A stretch of 64,000 nt of DNA from Verrucomicrobiota bacterium (GTDB lineage: Bacteria > Verrucomicrobiota > Verrucomicrobiia > Opitutales > Opitutaceae): positions 1 to 64,000 of the forward strand of contig JAEWQP010000035.1 in NCBI GenBank assembly GCA_023399155.1, read 5' to 3'. Both the position numbers and the translations under genes were made by a program. Under the pieces are notes generated by a model. It ran no database searches. It was not told the DNA's origin and saw only the letters and a list, made by a program, of their open reading frames with translations. Shown in pieces: positions 33,935 to 42,891 of the stretch (positions are counted from its first letter, which is position 1; each line of letters opens with the position of its first letter).

Positions 33935-35305
33935 ATGACCAGCCCTTCCGCTCCCGCCGCGCGCCTCGGGTTTGCCGAGAAGTTCGCCTATGGACTCGGC
34001 GACACCGCGTCGAATTTCTACTTCCAGACCTTCAATATCTTCCTGGTCTATTACTACACCGACATCTTCGGGCTCGCCTCGACCTCGGTGGGTACCCTGA
34101 TGGCGGTGACACCGATCCTGGTGGCGCTGCTCAATCCGGTGATCGGCGCGGCCGCCGACCGCACAAACACGCGCTGGGGCAAGTTCCGGCCGTACATCCT
34201 CTGGGGAGCGGTTCCGTATGGGATTCTTGGCTACGTGATGTTTGCCAACCCCGCCCTTAGCACGGACGGGAAGCTCCTCTTCGCCTACGCCACCTACTCG
34301 CTCATGCTCGTGGCCTATGCTGCCATCAACACCCCGTATGGCGCGCTCATGGGCGTCATGTCGCCGTCCTCCGAGGACCGCACCTCGCTCGCCTCCTACC
34401 GGTTCGCCTGCGCCTTCACCGGCACGCTGCTGATCGGCTGGCTCGTGCCGTGGCTCAAGGACGCCCTGGCGGGCGACGGCGGCGATCCCGCCGAGGGCTT
34501 TCGCCGCACCATGATGATCTTTGCCGTGATCTCGGTCGCGATGTTTCTCTACACGTTCGCCATGACCCGGGAGCGCGTGGCGCCTCCACCGGCCCAGCGC
34601 TCCTCGCCAGCGCGCGACGTGCGCGACCTCGCAGGCAACGGTCCCTGGCTGGTGCTCTTCCTCGTTGCCTTCCTCAACCTCGCCAACGTCGGACTGCGCA
34701 GCGGCGCCGGGATCTTCTATTTCAAATACTGTGTCGGCAACGAGGCTGCCGTGGGGACGTTCAACCTGGTGGGCTTCCTCTGCTTCATCCTCGGGTCGCT
34801 TTCCACCAAGCTCTTCACGCGGTACTTCTCGCGACGCTCGCTGATGATCTGGCTGACGATCCTGAATGCGCTGGGGATGGCTGCATGCTACCTCGTGGAT
34901 CCGCAGAATCTTCCCTTGCTCTACGCGCTGAACATCATCGCGTCATTCGCCGCGGGCCCGACTCCGGCGATCGTCTGGTCGCTCTACGCCGACACGGCCG
35001 ACTACGGCGAATGGAAATTCGGCCGCCGGGCGACGGGCCTCGTCTTTTCCGCCACGGTGCTGGCGCAGAAGGTCGGCCTTGCGCTGGGCAGCGCGATGCT
35101 GGGCTGGCTGCTGGGATACTTCGGTTTTATCCCGAATGTGGAGCAGACCCCGCGTGCGCTCTTCGGCATCACAGTGTTGTTTGCGCTCCTGCCCGGCGGC
35201 TTCGCGCTTCTGGCCGGCCTGGCGATCTTCTTCTACAAGCTCGACGAGCCGCAGGTGAAGTCGATCGAACGCGAACTGGCCGCCCGCCGCGCCGCGGTCG
35301 GTTAA
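33935..35305 (+). CDS. GPH-family (MelB-like) glycoside:cation symporter
   Basis: The 456-residue protein has 12 predicted transmembrane helices. It begins with the GPH signature GFAEKFAYGLGDTASNFYF, continues with VYYYTDIFGL and ADRTNTRWGKFRPYILW (the cytoplasmic loop 2-3 motif of MelB-type carriers), and later SLYADTADYGEWKFGRRATG, the second conserved cytoplasmic loop. It would bring mono- or oligosaccharides from periplasm to cytoplasm with H+ or Na+. The ATG at 33935 is fixed by the family N-terminus; the long upstream extension overlaps the previous gene and is arginine-rich. It provides the inner-membrane step between the outer receptor and the cytoplasmic phosphorylase. Confidence 0.9.
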   Translation: MTSPSAPAARLGFAEKFAYGLGDTASNFYFQTFNIFLVYYYTDIFGLASTSVGTLMAVTPILVALLNPVIGAAADRTNTRWGKFRPYILWGAVPYGILGYVMFANPALSTDGKLLFAYATYSLMLVAYAAINTPYGALMGVMSPSSEDRTSLASYRFACAFTGTLLIGWLVPWLKDALAGDGGDPAEGFRRTMMIFAVISVAMFLYTFAMTRERVAPPPAQRSSPARDVRDLAGNGPWLVLFLVAFLNLANVGLRSGAGIFYFKYCVGNEAAVGTFNLVGFLCFILGSLSTKLFTRYFSRRSLMIWLTILNALGMAACYLVDPQNLPLLYALNIIASFAAGPTPAIVWSLYADTADYGEWKFGRRATGLVFSATVLAQKVGLALGSAMLGWLLGYFGFIPNVEQTPRALFGITVLFALLPGGFALLAGLAIFFYKLDEPQVKSIERELAARRAAVG

Positions 35306-35341
35306 GCGTATCCACCCCTTCCGCACAGCGCCGCGGTCCGC

Positions 35342-35355
35342 GAGCCTGCGGGCTC
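35342..35355. terminator. Short hairpin between convergent genes
   Basis: GAGCC (35342-35346), loop TGCG, GGCTC (35351-35355) in the 57-base gap between the convergent symporter and acyl-AMP ligase stop codons. The 5-bp stem is weak. Confidence 0.35.
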
Positions 35356-35362
35356 CACGCGC

Positions 35363-36964
35363 TCACAGGCGCTCCACCCAGGCCCGGAGCCGCACGTAGT
35401 CGATCTTCGCATTGTGACGGCCGTCCACCGGCATCCGTACGATCCGGTGCACGGCGGCGACATGCGCCCAGGCCGTCGCCTCGCGCAGTTGGCGGACAAG
35501 GTCATCCTCCGCCCCCGGCTGCAAACGCTTCATCTCCACCACGAGCAGGCGCCTGCCCGCGTGCGCCACCACGGCCGCCCGCACCACCTCCGAAAACGAC
35601 ATCGCCGTGCATTCGACGCCAAACGGATAGAGGCGGCCGTGGGTGTCATCGATGCGCGCGGCGCAGCGCCCCTGCAGCCAGAGGCGCCCCTGCTCGTCGA
35701 AATGCCCGGCATCGCCGGTGCGGTGCCAGACCTCGCCCTCAACGTGCCACTTGGTCTCCGCGTCCCCGATGCCTCCGAGGTATCCAGAAATCACATGCGC
35801 CCCGGCCACGGCGATCTCGCCGACTTCGCCGGCCGGCAGGGTCTCGCCCTCGAGTCCTGCCGCGTCCGTCGGCGGCCGCGGCTCGCCCCAGCGGTCGCGA
35901 AGGACGCGCACCTTGATCGACGCCACCGGATGCCCCGCGAGCAAACCCTTGCCCGTGCGCATGGCCGCGAGGTCCTCGGCCGAGAGCTCCTCCCGAGCCA
36001 GGTGCGCGATCGGCTCGGCCTCGGTGGACCCGTAGACCGCGACCGCGCGCGCATCGGGTGCCAGTTCGCGCAGCCCTTCCAACAGCCGCGGAAAGACCGG
36101 TGCGCCGCCCGTGTGAAGCTTGCGCAGCCCGGGGAGCGTTTCCCCGCAAGTGCGAGCGTGGATGATGAGCCGCTCGAAGAACGCCGGGGAAGCCGTGATG
36201 CGATCGACGCGGTGGCGTCGGGCCGCAGCGAATACGGCACCCGCATCCACCTCGCCCGGGCGCCGCAAGTCGACGGGCGCGATCAACGTCGCCACGCCCG
36301 CGGCAAGGTTCGCCAGCGTGAACACCGGCAACGTGGCCAGGTCCACTTCGCCGGCGACGAGTTCGATGCTGGGAGCGAGCGCGCGATATTGCGCGAGCAG
36401 GAAGGCATGCGTGCGCACCGCCGCCTTCGGCACGCCCGTGCTGCCACTCGTGAAGGTGACGAGCGCCGCATCGTCCGGACCGGCGGCCTGGACCTCGTCC
36501 GGCCGGATCGCCTCGGAGTTCCGACCGCCCAGCCAGCATCGTGCCCCGGGCAGCCAGCACCGGCCGAGGACGAACTTGCGCGGAATCCGCCGCAACGCCG
36601 CGGAGCGCAGTCGGAGGAGATGTGCCTTGGGAACTGCGAGGAACGCCGCCGGCGTCCAGCGCGCACAGCAGCGATCCATGTGCTCGCGCCCGGCCGCGGG
36701 ATCGAGAAAGAGCGCCACCACGCCGAGCCGGAACATCGCCAGCAGCGCCACGTAGAGCGCGGCGGACATCGGCACAAACACGAGCACCGCGTCGCCCCGG
36801 CGCAGCCCCTGCGCGTGCAGCCATGCGGCCGCGGCCGAGACCTCCGCCTCAAGTTCCGCGAAAGTCAGGCGGCGCGCCCGGCCCGCGCCGGCGTGCTCAT
36901 CGATGATGGCAGCCGCATCGGGCCGCTGCCGGGCCATCTGGACGAGAAGATCGCCGAGCGTCAT
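35363..36964 (-). CDS. Acyl-AMP ligase / acyl-CoA synthetase family (OleC-like)
   Basis: The 533-residue protein is a member of the ANL superfamily. Visible motifs are TFTSGSTGVPKAAVRTH (P-loop A3), the adenine-binding YGSTEAEPI (A5), HRTGDAGHFDEQGRLWLQGR (A7/A8) and a C-terminal GRHNAKIDYVRL with the catalytic lysine. The HNAK.. ending and overall length resemble OleC-type beta-lactone synthetases and related fatty acyl ligases. It would activate a carboxylic acid as an acyl-adenylate; the acceptor may be CoA or a biosynthetic intermediate. It is the last gene of a seven-gene minus-strand operon, and its ATG overlaps the TGA of the acetyltransferase gene (ATGA). Confidence 0.85.
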   Translation of the reverse strand: MTLGDLLVQMARQRPDAAAIIDEHAGAGRARRLTFAELEAEVSAAAAWLHAQGLRRGDAVLVFVPMSAALYVALLAMFRLGVVALFLDPAAGREHMDRCCARWTPAAFLAVPKAHLLRLRSAALRRIPRKFVLGRCWLPGARCWLGGRNSEAIRPDEVQAAGPDDAALVTFTSGSTGVPKAAVRTHAFLLAQYRALAPSIELVAGEVDLATLPVFTLANLAAGVATLIAPVDLRRPGEVDAGAVFAAARRHRVDRITASPAFFERLIIHARTCGETLPGLRKLHTGGAPVFPRLLEGLRELAPDARAVAVYGSTEAEPIAHLAREELSAEDLAAMRTGKGLLAGHPVASIKVRVLRDRWGEPRPPTDAAGLEGETLPAGEVGEIAVAGAHVISGYLGGIGDAETKWHVEGEVWHRTGDAGHFDEQGRLWLQGRCAARIDDTHGRLYPFGVECTAMSFSEVVRAAVVAHAGRRLLVVEMKRLQPGAEDDLVRQLREATAWAHVAAVHRIVRMPVDGRHNAKIDYVRLRAWVERL

Positions 36965-37872
36965 GGAGCGAGCCGCTGCGAAAACAGCGTGTAGCGTCGG
37001 ATGGTCGTGCCGTAGTGGGCACTGAGGTTTCGCGAGCGGTTGCTCTCGTGCATGAGGGCATGAATCGCGCGCCGGTAGCCGAGCCGCAGCGCCGCCTGAT
37101 GCACCTCGTCGAGCAGCCACGCACCGAGCCCGGCCTGGGGCCGGCCCGGCAACACCGCCAGCGTCTTCACGATGACTGTGTCGACTGATTCGCCGCGCTG
37201 CGCCTGCGCGAGGTCGGGCGTGGCGAACACGTAGCCGACCGGTTCCCCTTCGCGCTCTGCGATGAGCACGAGTTCCGGCCTGACCCGTGCCCGGATGTCC
37301 CGGTACTGCGCGAGGAACATCTCTCGTGGCAGCGGCGTGTAGAGGTAGTTGTCCTGAAACGACACTACCGAGACGGCGTAAATGCGTTCAAGCTCGCCCT
37401 CGAATCGCTGCAGGTCGATCGGGCGAACAGCCACGCCCGACGACGCGAGCCGCGCGGCAACCGCCGCCACCCGCGCGTCGCGGGCAGCTAGGTCGTCGGT
37501 CGCGGTGGAATAGTACTCGGCCAGCGGTTCGAAGCCCGCACTGCGCCACCAGTCCGGCCACTCCGGCGGATTTGTCGGCTCGAGGAAGAACGGCGGCTCC
37601 GCCGAGCCTCCGGTCACGAAACGGTAGCGGCGCCAGGTGTTGCCCTCCATCGGGCCGACCGCCCGCGTGCACCCCTGGGCGCGCAGCATCTCGAGCGCAC
37701 GCACGAGGACCTCGCGCGCTGCAACGGGATGATCCGCGGAGAACCCGCCGATCACGCCGAGCCGCTCGCCCGGCAGCGCCGGGACGTGCGTCCACCAGAG
37801 TCCCGCCTCCGCGGAGCCGTCTGTGTCCGAGCAGTGAATACGATCGTCCTCGTCAAATGTCGGCGTTGTCAT
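36961..37872 (-). CDS. GNAT-family N-acyltransferase
   Basis: The 303-residue protein has an N-terminal segment of about 140 residues related to duplicated GNAT folds (GVIGGFSADHPVAAREVLVRAL, CTRAVGPMEGNTWRRYRFV) and a C-terminal acetyltransferase fold (LVLIAEREGEPVGYVFATPDL, VIVKTLAVLPGRPQAGLGAWLLDEVHQAALRLGYRRAI), where QAGLGAWLL matches the acyl-CoA pyrophosphate loop (Q/R-x-x-G-x-G/A). It may N- or O-acylate an intermediate of the operon's product. It overlaps both neighbours by ATGA. The start at 37872 is chosen from that overlap; an earlier start would extend into the upstream gene. Confidence 0.75.
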   Translation of the reverse strand: MTTPTFDEDDRIHCSDTDGSAEAGLWWTHVPALPGERLGVIGGFSADHPVAAREVLVRALEMLRAQGCTRAVGPMEGNTWRRYRFVTGGSAEPPFFLEPTNPPEWPDWWRSAGFEPLAEYYSTATDDLAARDARVAAVAARLASSGVAVRPIDLQRFEGELERIYAVSVVSFQDNYLYTPLPREMFLAQYRDIRARVRPELVLIAEREGEPVGYVFATPDLAQAQRGESVDTVIVKTLAVLPGRPQAGLGAWLLDEVHQAALRLGYRRAIHALMHESNRSRNLSAHYGTTIRRYTLFSQRLAP

Positions 37873-39188
37873 GTAAAAAGATGGACGACACCCGCGGACG
37901 ACGCGACCACCGCGGTCGCCCCCTGTTTCCACCAGCGCGCCGAAAGGTCCTCAGGCATCTGCAGCCGGCGCTCACACACGACGAATCCAGCGGTCGCCAG
38001 CGCCAGGGCTGCCCCGCCCCATGCGTAGCCCGCGGCGTCGATCGTCGCCCCGCGGTCGACCAGCCAGAAGGCCGCGCCGTGCAGGCTCGCCGCCTGCGCC
38101 AGGCCCATCGCGCACCACGCGGGACGCGGCCAATGGAGGCGCCCCTGGGAAAACCGAACCGTCGCGATCACCGCCTGTTGTGCGGCCATCGAAAGCGTAA
38201 AGGCCCACAACCAGGGTCCTTCCGGCGCGACGGCATGCGCCACGCACCAGACGAGGCCGCCGAATGAGATGCAGATGACGGCCACGAGATTGTGGATCGG
38301 CACGCCGCCGGGCACGGTCGGCATCAACCGCACGTAGCTCGTGAGCAGCACGACCGGCGCGACGATCCACGGCCATCCGCCCACGGCCCAGAAAAAGTAG
38401 AGCGCCAGCGCGGCCCCGAGCCGCGCACAGTCGTCCACCAACCCGCCCCGCCTCCAGAAGTACGCGGCGATCGTGATCGTAACCAGGGCCGCGAGCCGCC
38501 CAAGGAGCAGCGTATCCGACATCCCGATATAGATGCTCACCTGCGCGTAGGCCGCCAGCGGCAGGAAGACGTTGTCCATCCCGCGCCAGGAGATCGCCTC
38601 CACCAGCAGGCAGAACTGGCCGATCAGGGCGCCGATCAGGAGCGCAGGAAGCAGCGGGTGCCCCGCGAGGACGAGCGGCAGGAAGGCACAGAGAAAGCCG
38701 ACTGCGCCGACCGCGAGCGAACCCTCCACCGACTTGCGGCTTTCGAGTGTTTCGTAGGTGCGACGGCCGAAGCGCTTCCCGATCAGGGCGCCGGCCGCGT
38801 CGGCGAAGGTGAGCACGGCCACCGGGATGACGAACCGAAGCCAGTCCCCGCCCGCGAGGGTGAACACGAGCGCGACCCCGACCGGAAAGTAGAGTTCGCC
38901 CCACGACACACGGTCCACCCCGTGCAGGACGCCACCAAGGTGCCGCCGCAGGAGCGGCAGGTAGCGCAGCGCCGCGAGTGCCAGTGCGGCGACGGCCGCG
39001 AGCACCCACACCGGCCAGGCGTCACGAAACAGCCAGGGAAACGTCAAGCACACCACGCCCATGCCGACGTGCACGAACTTCCGGGACGCCTCCGGCCCGA
39101 GCGCGCCGCGCGAGCCCAGGGCCTTGGCGAATCCCACGGCGACCGCCAGCCCCACGAGCACCAGCACCAGTCCGGCGATCGGGCTCAT
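37869..39188 (-). CDS. Phytol/dolichol-kinase-like CTP-dependent membrane enzyme
   Basis: The 439-residue polytopic membrane protein has an N-terminal half matching the phytol kinase/dolichol kinase/CTP-transferase family: GPEASRKFVHVGMGVVCLTFPWLF (conserved R-K-x-x-H), FADAAGALIGKRFGRRTYETL and RKSVEGSLA, the CTP-binding signature. The C-terminal half adds about six hydrophobic helices not usual in the roughly 200-300-residue family members. Homologues phosphorylate polyprenyl alcohols with CTP (VTE5/VTE6, SEC59) or activate lipid phosphates with CTP. In this operon it could phosphorylate an isoprenoid alcohol made downstream of HMG-CoA reductase. Both ends overlap neighbours by ATGA. Confidence 0.72.
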   Translation of the reverse strand: MSPIAGLVLVLVGLAVAVGFAKALGSRGALGPEASRKFVHVGMGVVCLTFPWLFRDAWPVWVLAAVAALALAALRYLPLLRRHLGGVLHGVDRVSWGELYFPVGVALVFTLAGGDWLRFVIPVAVLTFADAAGALIGKRFGRRTYETLESRKSVEGSLAVGAVGFLCAFLPLVLAGHPLLPALLIGALIGQFCLLVEAISWRGMDNVFLPLAAYAQVSIYIGMSDTLLLGRLAALVTITIAAYFWRRGGLVDDCARLGAALALYFFWAVGGWPWIVAPVVLLTSYVRLMPTVPGGVPIHNLVAVICISFGGLVWCVAHAVAPEGPWLWAFTLSMAAQQAVIATVRFSQGRLHWPRPAWCAMGLAQAASLHGAAFWLVDRGATIDAAGYAWGGAALALATAGFVVCERRLQMPEDLSARWWKQGATAVVASSAGVVHLFT

Positions 39189-40291
39189 AACACCTCTTCC
39201 ACGCGGAAGGCGCTGTAGAAAAACGCACGGTCCATCGCGAACAACGGGGCGGCGATATCCTCGCGCGGGCGCAGGACGTGCGCCAGAGATTCCGGCCGTG
39301 CGCGCGGCGCCAGCATGTTCCAGTACGCGATCCGGCCACCGGGCCGACTGTTGTGTGCGATGCGCCCGAGAAGCCGGGCGCTGTTCTCCGGCGACATGTA
39401 TTCAAAGATGTCGCTCAAGTTGAACTTGTCGACGGGACCATCTCTGCGCTCCAGGAAGGCCTCGAGAGTGAGTTCGTGCCACGAAAGGCGGTCGAGCCGG
39501 CACCGTATCCGCTCGAAGTTCTCCGCACGCAGGGCCCACGGCAGCGCCTCCCCATGCGTGCCCGTGAGGATCCAGTGCAGGTAGGGATTCTCGGCCGGAT
39601 CGAGCGCGGTTAGCGCATACCGCGTGCGCGCGAGGATGCGATCCGCGACGGAACCCTCGACATACTTGAAGAACGCCGGCGCCCGGCCGAGGCGGCCCAT
39701 CACGAACCGGGAGAAGAAGACCGCGAACAGGAGCCGCCAGCGCCAGGTGTCCCAGCGCTCGCGATAGAAGCGCTCGCGCTCATCCGGCGTGCCGCCTCGC
39801 AGCAGCGCCGCAACCGTCGCGCGACGATGGACGAACGGCAGCACGCGCGTGCGAAAAAGGCGGAAGTAGGCCTCGAACTTTCCCGCTTCGCCGATGCCCC
39901 CATCCACCCCCGTGGGATTGGCATCCCAGAAGGCACGCGCCGCCTGCGACATCGACGACCGGCAGCGCCGATAGAGTTCGCGGCGCTCTCCCGAAGCGGC
40001 CGGCCGCGAGCCCACGAGCCTCAGCAGCTCCTCGTGCGTGAGACTCGCATACGCGGCCACGCGGAGTTCGAGGCACGCGAGTTGCGCCGGGTTGAGATCG
40101 AGGGCGATCACGCGGTCCGCCCCCGCGCCGAGCAGCGCCAGCGCGTTGTCGCCGGCGGAGGCGATGGAAACAACGGTATCCGACGCCCGGATATCGAGGC
40201 CGGCGATGAGGACGTCCGCATCCTCCCAGACTTGGGCGTAGCGGATGCGGGAAAAGTCCACCCGCGTGGCGGCTTCGGTCGTGGCGTTCAT
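39185..40291 (-). CDS. DUF3419 / BtaA-like SAM:acceptor 3-amino-3-carboxypropyl transferase
   Basis: The 368-residue protein matches the BtaA (DUF3419) family from end to end: RIRYAQVWEDADVLIAGL near the N-terminus, the SAM-binding segment VVSIASAGDNALALLGAGADRVIALDLNPAQ, then WDANPTGVDGGIGEAGKFEAYF, and the C-terminal VDKFNLSDIFEYMSPENSARLLGRI with PGGRIAYWNML. BtaA transfers the 3-amino-3-carboxypropyl group of S-adenosylmethionine to the free hydroxyl of diacylglycerol, the first step to betaine lipids. No BtaB N-methyltransferase is in the operon, so the product would stay unmethylated or the acceptor differs. The start at 40291 overlaps the upstream stop (ATGA). Confidence 0.82.
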   Translation of the reverse strand: MNATTEAATRVDFSRIRYAQVWEDADVLIAGLDIRASDTVVSIASAGDNALALLGAGADRVIALDLNPAQLACLELRVAAYASLTHEELLRLVGSRPAASGERRELYRRCRSSMSQAARAFWDANPTGVDGGIGEAGKFEAYFRLFRTRVLPFVHRRATVAALLRGGTPDERERFYRERWDTWRWRLLFAVFFSRFVMGRLGRAPAFFKYVEGSVADRILARTRYALTALDPAENPYLHWILTGTHGEALPWALRAENFERIRCRLDRLSWHELTLEAFLERRDGPVDKFNLSDIFEYMSPENSARLLGRIAHNSRPGGRIAYWNMLAPRARPESLAHVLRPREDIAAPLFAMDRAFFYSAFRVEEVL

Positions 40292-42891
40292 GGCTCGCGG
40301 GGAGCCTCCGCCCGTCGTACCACCCCGGTGGAGCCGTCCATCTCCAGCCATTCGCCCGTGCGGGCCCACGCGGTCACCCCCGCGATGGAGACGATGGCGG
40401 GAATGCCCATCTCACGCGCGACGATGGCGGAATGCGAAAGCAGGCTGCCATGCTCGACGAGCAGTCCAGCCGCCGAGGGAAACAGCATGATCCAGCCGGG
40501 ATCCGTGCGCGGCGCGACCAGGATTTCGCCGACCTCGATCGCCGCATCGCGCGGATCGGTGATCACGCGCGCCCGTGCGCGCACGATCCCGGGGCAGCAG
40601 CCGATGCCCTGCAGCGACTCGCCGGAGGGCGCTACCGCCGGGGTGTCCGGCTGGAAGGTGTTGCCCAGGTGCACGGCGCCGCGGGTGGAGAACCGGTCGC
40701 CAGGCGGAACGCGGTCGCGAAAGGCGCCAAACTCCTTGCGCCGCAGTGCGCTCAGCGCCGCCAGGTCCGTGCTCGCGGTGGTGCCCTCGACGAACCCAGT
40801 CACCTCCTCGACGGTCAGGTAGAACACATCGCGTGCGTCGCCGAGTCGTCCTGCGGCATGAAGCCGTTTGCCGAGTTCGAGGAAGATGCGACGGACGCGA
40901 CCAAACAAGCGCGTGCGCTCGAACCGCAGGTTTTCACGGTCGCGCACGCGAATGCGCGCGTACCCGAGAACCCATGACAGGATAAACCGCCGCAAGGGAT
41001 GACCCGCGAGAGCCGAGCGCACGCGAGTCTCGGCGGCCGCCCGCACGCCCGCCTCGGCGCGGCTTTCGGCGCTGAGGCCTCCGCCGCCGAGGCGGCGCGC
41101 GAACTGCCCGACCGAGCGCAGCAGCGTGAGCGGCTCCTCATGCAGCGTGAGACTCTCGAGCTTCAGCTCCTCCAGGCAGCGGTCGCCAAACTTCTCCAGG
41201 TAGGCGCGAAAACGCGCCTGCAGTTCCGGCATGCGCGCCAGCAGTGCGTCGATCTCGCGCAGGGATCCTTCGCACAACGTCTTCACGGCTGCCGGATCGC
41301 CGGCCGCGAGCGCGGCCATTTCGCGCACGCGCTTCGCAGGCTCGGCGCTGATCATGCCGCCCTCGGCGCACAGGAGGTCGTTCTGCAGGGTCCCGTCGGC
41401 ATCGCCGCACCACGCGGCGGTGCGTTTGCGCAGGGATCCATAGAAGATCATTGCGAAGAAGTCATTCACCAGCGGCGCATCCCAGCGAAGCAGGAGCTGG
41501 CGCTCGAGGTCGCGGTAATGCGCCACGAGTTCGTCGGAACGCATCCCCTCCAGCGGAACATCGGGTTGGCGCAAGGCTGCGTCCAGCCGCCGGTAGAAGC
41601 GCCGGATCTGCCGCGTGAGCGTGAGATGGTTGCGCAGCAGACCCACGCATGCGCCCGCGAGCGCGAGGGCATCGCGCACTCGCGCCCAGCGCGTGGCCGG
41701 CGTGAGGCGCGCGAGCACCTCCGGCGGCAGGCCCTCCTTCACGCCCATCATCTGCTCCATGAACCCGCGATTGACCGAGAAACCCGGCAGCAGCGCGAGG
41801 AGCCGGTACCAGCTGATCAGGTTGTAGTAGATCCGTCCCTCGACGAGCCCGAGCATCCGGGGGAACAGGTCGCGGTTGGCCTCGATGCGCTCCGGAGACA
41901 CGCCCATCAGGCGCGCGAACTCGCGATAGACCGCCTCGTAGATGCCGCGTGCAAAGGAGAAGGTCAGCGGCGTGGTGATGCCGCTGTAGCTTTCGGCGAT
42001 ATTGGCGTTGTCCCAGAGGTTGAGTTCACCATCCGGGTCGGGAAGCGAACCCAGCGAGGTGATGGGTCGCGACTGCAGCAGCCAGAGTTTCCCGCCGGCC
42101 ATCGCCCATTCGATGTCCTGCGGCCGGCCAAAATGACGCGCCGTGGCGCGCGCCAGCGTCGCCACCGCGACCGCCTCCGCATCGGTGATGGCGGACTGCT
42201 CCGCCCGGCCTTCCGCGATCGGCACGGCGGCCACGCCCTCGCCGGCATCCGGCGCAGCACGATGGGCGGCGCGTTTGTTGGCGGTATGGCGCGACACGAC
42301 AGCACCGCCGCGGTCGACGATGAAGGTGTCGGCGTCGGCCTCGCCCGAGACGAGCGCCGTGCCGAGTCCCAACACCGCGGATACGCAGGCGTGGCCGCGA
42401 CGGCCGCTGACGGGATCCGCGCTGAATGCCACGCCGGCCACCTCCGCGTCAACCATGCGCTGCACAAGCACCGCCGGGGTTCGCGGCGCACCCAGGAGTC
42501 CGCGCTCACGGCGATACGCCAGGATGCGATCGCTCGCGCCGGACCGCCGGACCGCGTCGACCTTGTCGCGTAACCGCGCCACGGGTACAAAGAGAAAGCT
42601 GTCGAGCTGCCCGGCGAACGAGTGGTCCACGCCATCCTCGTCGACGGCCGACGAGCGCACGGCGAAGAACTCCGCGCCGGGCGCGACCTCGCGCGCCGTG
42701 CGTTCGATCGAGGCCGCAAGCGCGTTGGTGACGGGACCGGCGCCGTCCGCATCGAGCGCGTCCGGGGTGATCACAAACCACTCCGGAATCGGCAACCCGC
42801 TCCGGCCGAGCGCGGCCAGCGCGCCCGCCTTGCCGCCGAGGCGCACCCCGGGCGGGAGCGGATCGTCGTGCCGGACGATTCCGGAGATCAT
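40288..42891 (-). CDS. Rifampin-phosphotransferase/PEP-synthase-like dikinase
   Basis: The 867-residue protein has an N-terminal ATP-grasp PPDK-type domain (LGGKAGALAALGRSGLPIPEWFVI, FAVRSSAVDEDG, VLVQRMVDAEVAGVAFSADPVSGRRG, QDIEWAMAGGKLWLLQSRPI), a long helical middle domain at about residues 320-740, and a C-terminal swivelling phosphohistidine domain with catalytic His in LLSHSAIVAREMGIPAIV. The PEP/pyruvate-binding TIM barrel of true PEP synthases is absent, and the length equals that of rifampin phosphotransferases, which move the beta-phosphate of ATP onto a hydroxyl. The middle domain usually dictates the acceptor, so a lipid or isoprenoid alcohol acceptor is inferred from the operon. 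It overlaps both neighbours by ATGA. Confidence 0.8.
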   Translation of the reverse strand: MISGIVRHDDPLPPGVRLGGKAGALAALGRSGLPIPEWFVITPDALDADGAGPVTNALAASIERTAREVAPGAEFFAVRSSAVDEDGVDHSFAGQLDSFLFVPVARLRDKVDAVRRSGASDRILAYRRERGLLGAPRTPAVLVQRMVDAEVAGVAFSADPVSGRRGHACVSAVLGLGTALVSGEADADTFIVDRGGAVVSRHTANKRAAHRAAPDAGEGVAAVPIAEGRAEQSAITDAEAVAVATLARATARHFGRPQDIEWAMAGGKLWLLQSRPITSLGSLPDPDGELNLWDNANIAESYSGITTPLTFSFARGIYEAVYREFARLMGVSPERIEANRDLFPRMLGLVEGRIYYNLISWYRLLALLPGFSVNRGFMEQMMGVKEGLPPEVLARLTPATRWARVRDALALAGACVGLLRNHLTLTRQIRRFYRRLDAALRQPDVPLEGMRSDELVAHYRDLERQLLLRWDAPLVNDFFAMIFYGSLRKRTAAWCGDADGTLQNDLLCAEGGMISAEPAKRVREMAALAAGDPAAVKTLCEGSLREIDALLARMPELQARFRAYLEKFGDRCLEELKLESLTLHEEPLTLLRSVGQFARRLGGGGLSAESRAEAGVRAAAETRVRSALAGHPLRRFILSWVLGYARIRVRDRENLRFERTRLFGRVRRIFLELGKRLHAAGRLGDARDVFYLTVEEVTGFVEGTTASTDLAALSALRRKEFGAFRDRVPPGDRFSTRGAVHLGNTFQPDTPAVAPSGESLQGIGCCPGIVRARARVITDPRDAAIEVGEILVAPRTDPGWIMLFPSAAGLLVEHGSLLSHSAIVAREMGIPAIVSIAGVTAWARTGEWLEMDGSTGVVRRAEAPREP

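Noticed and set aside
34450..35916. A 488-codon plus-strand frame running from the symporter into the ligase gene
   Set aside because: It is out of frame with the symporter and antisense to the ligase; proline/arginine-rich with no domain.
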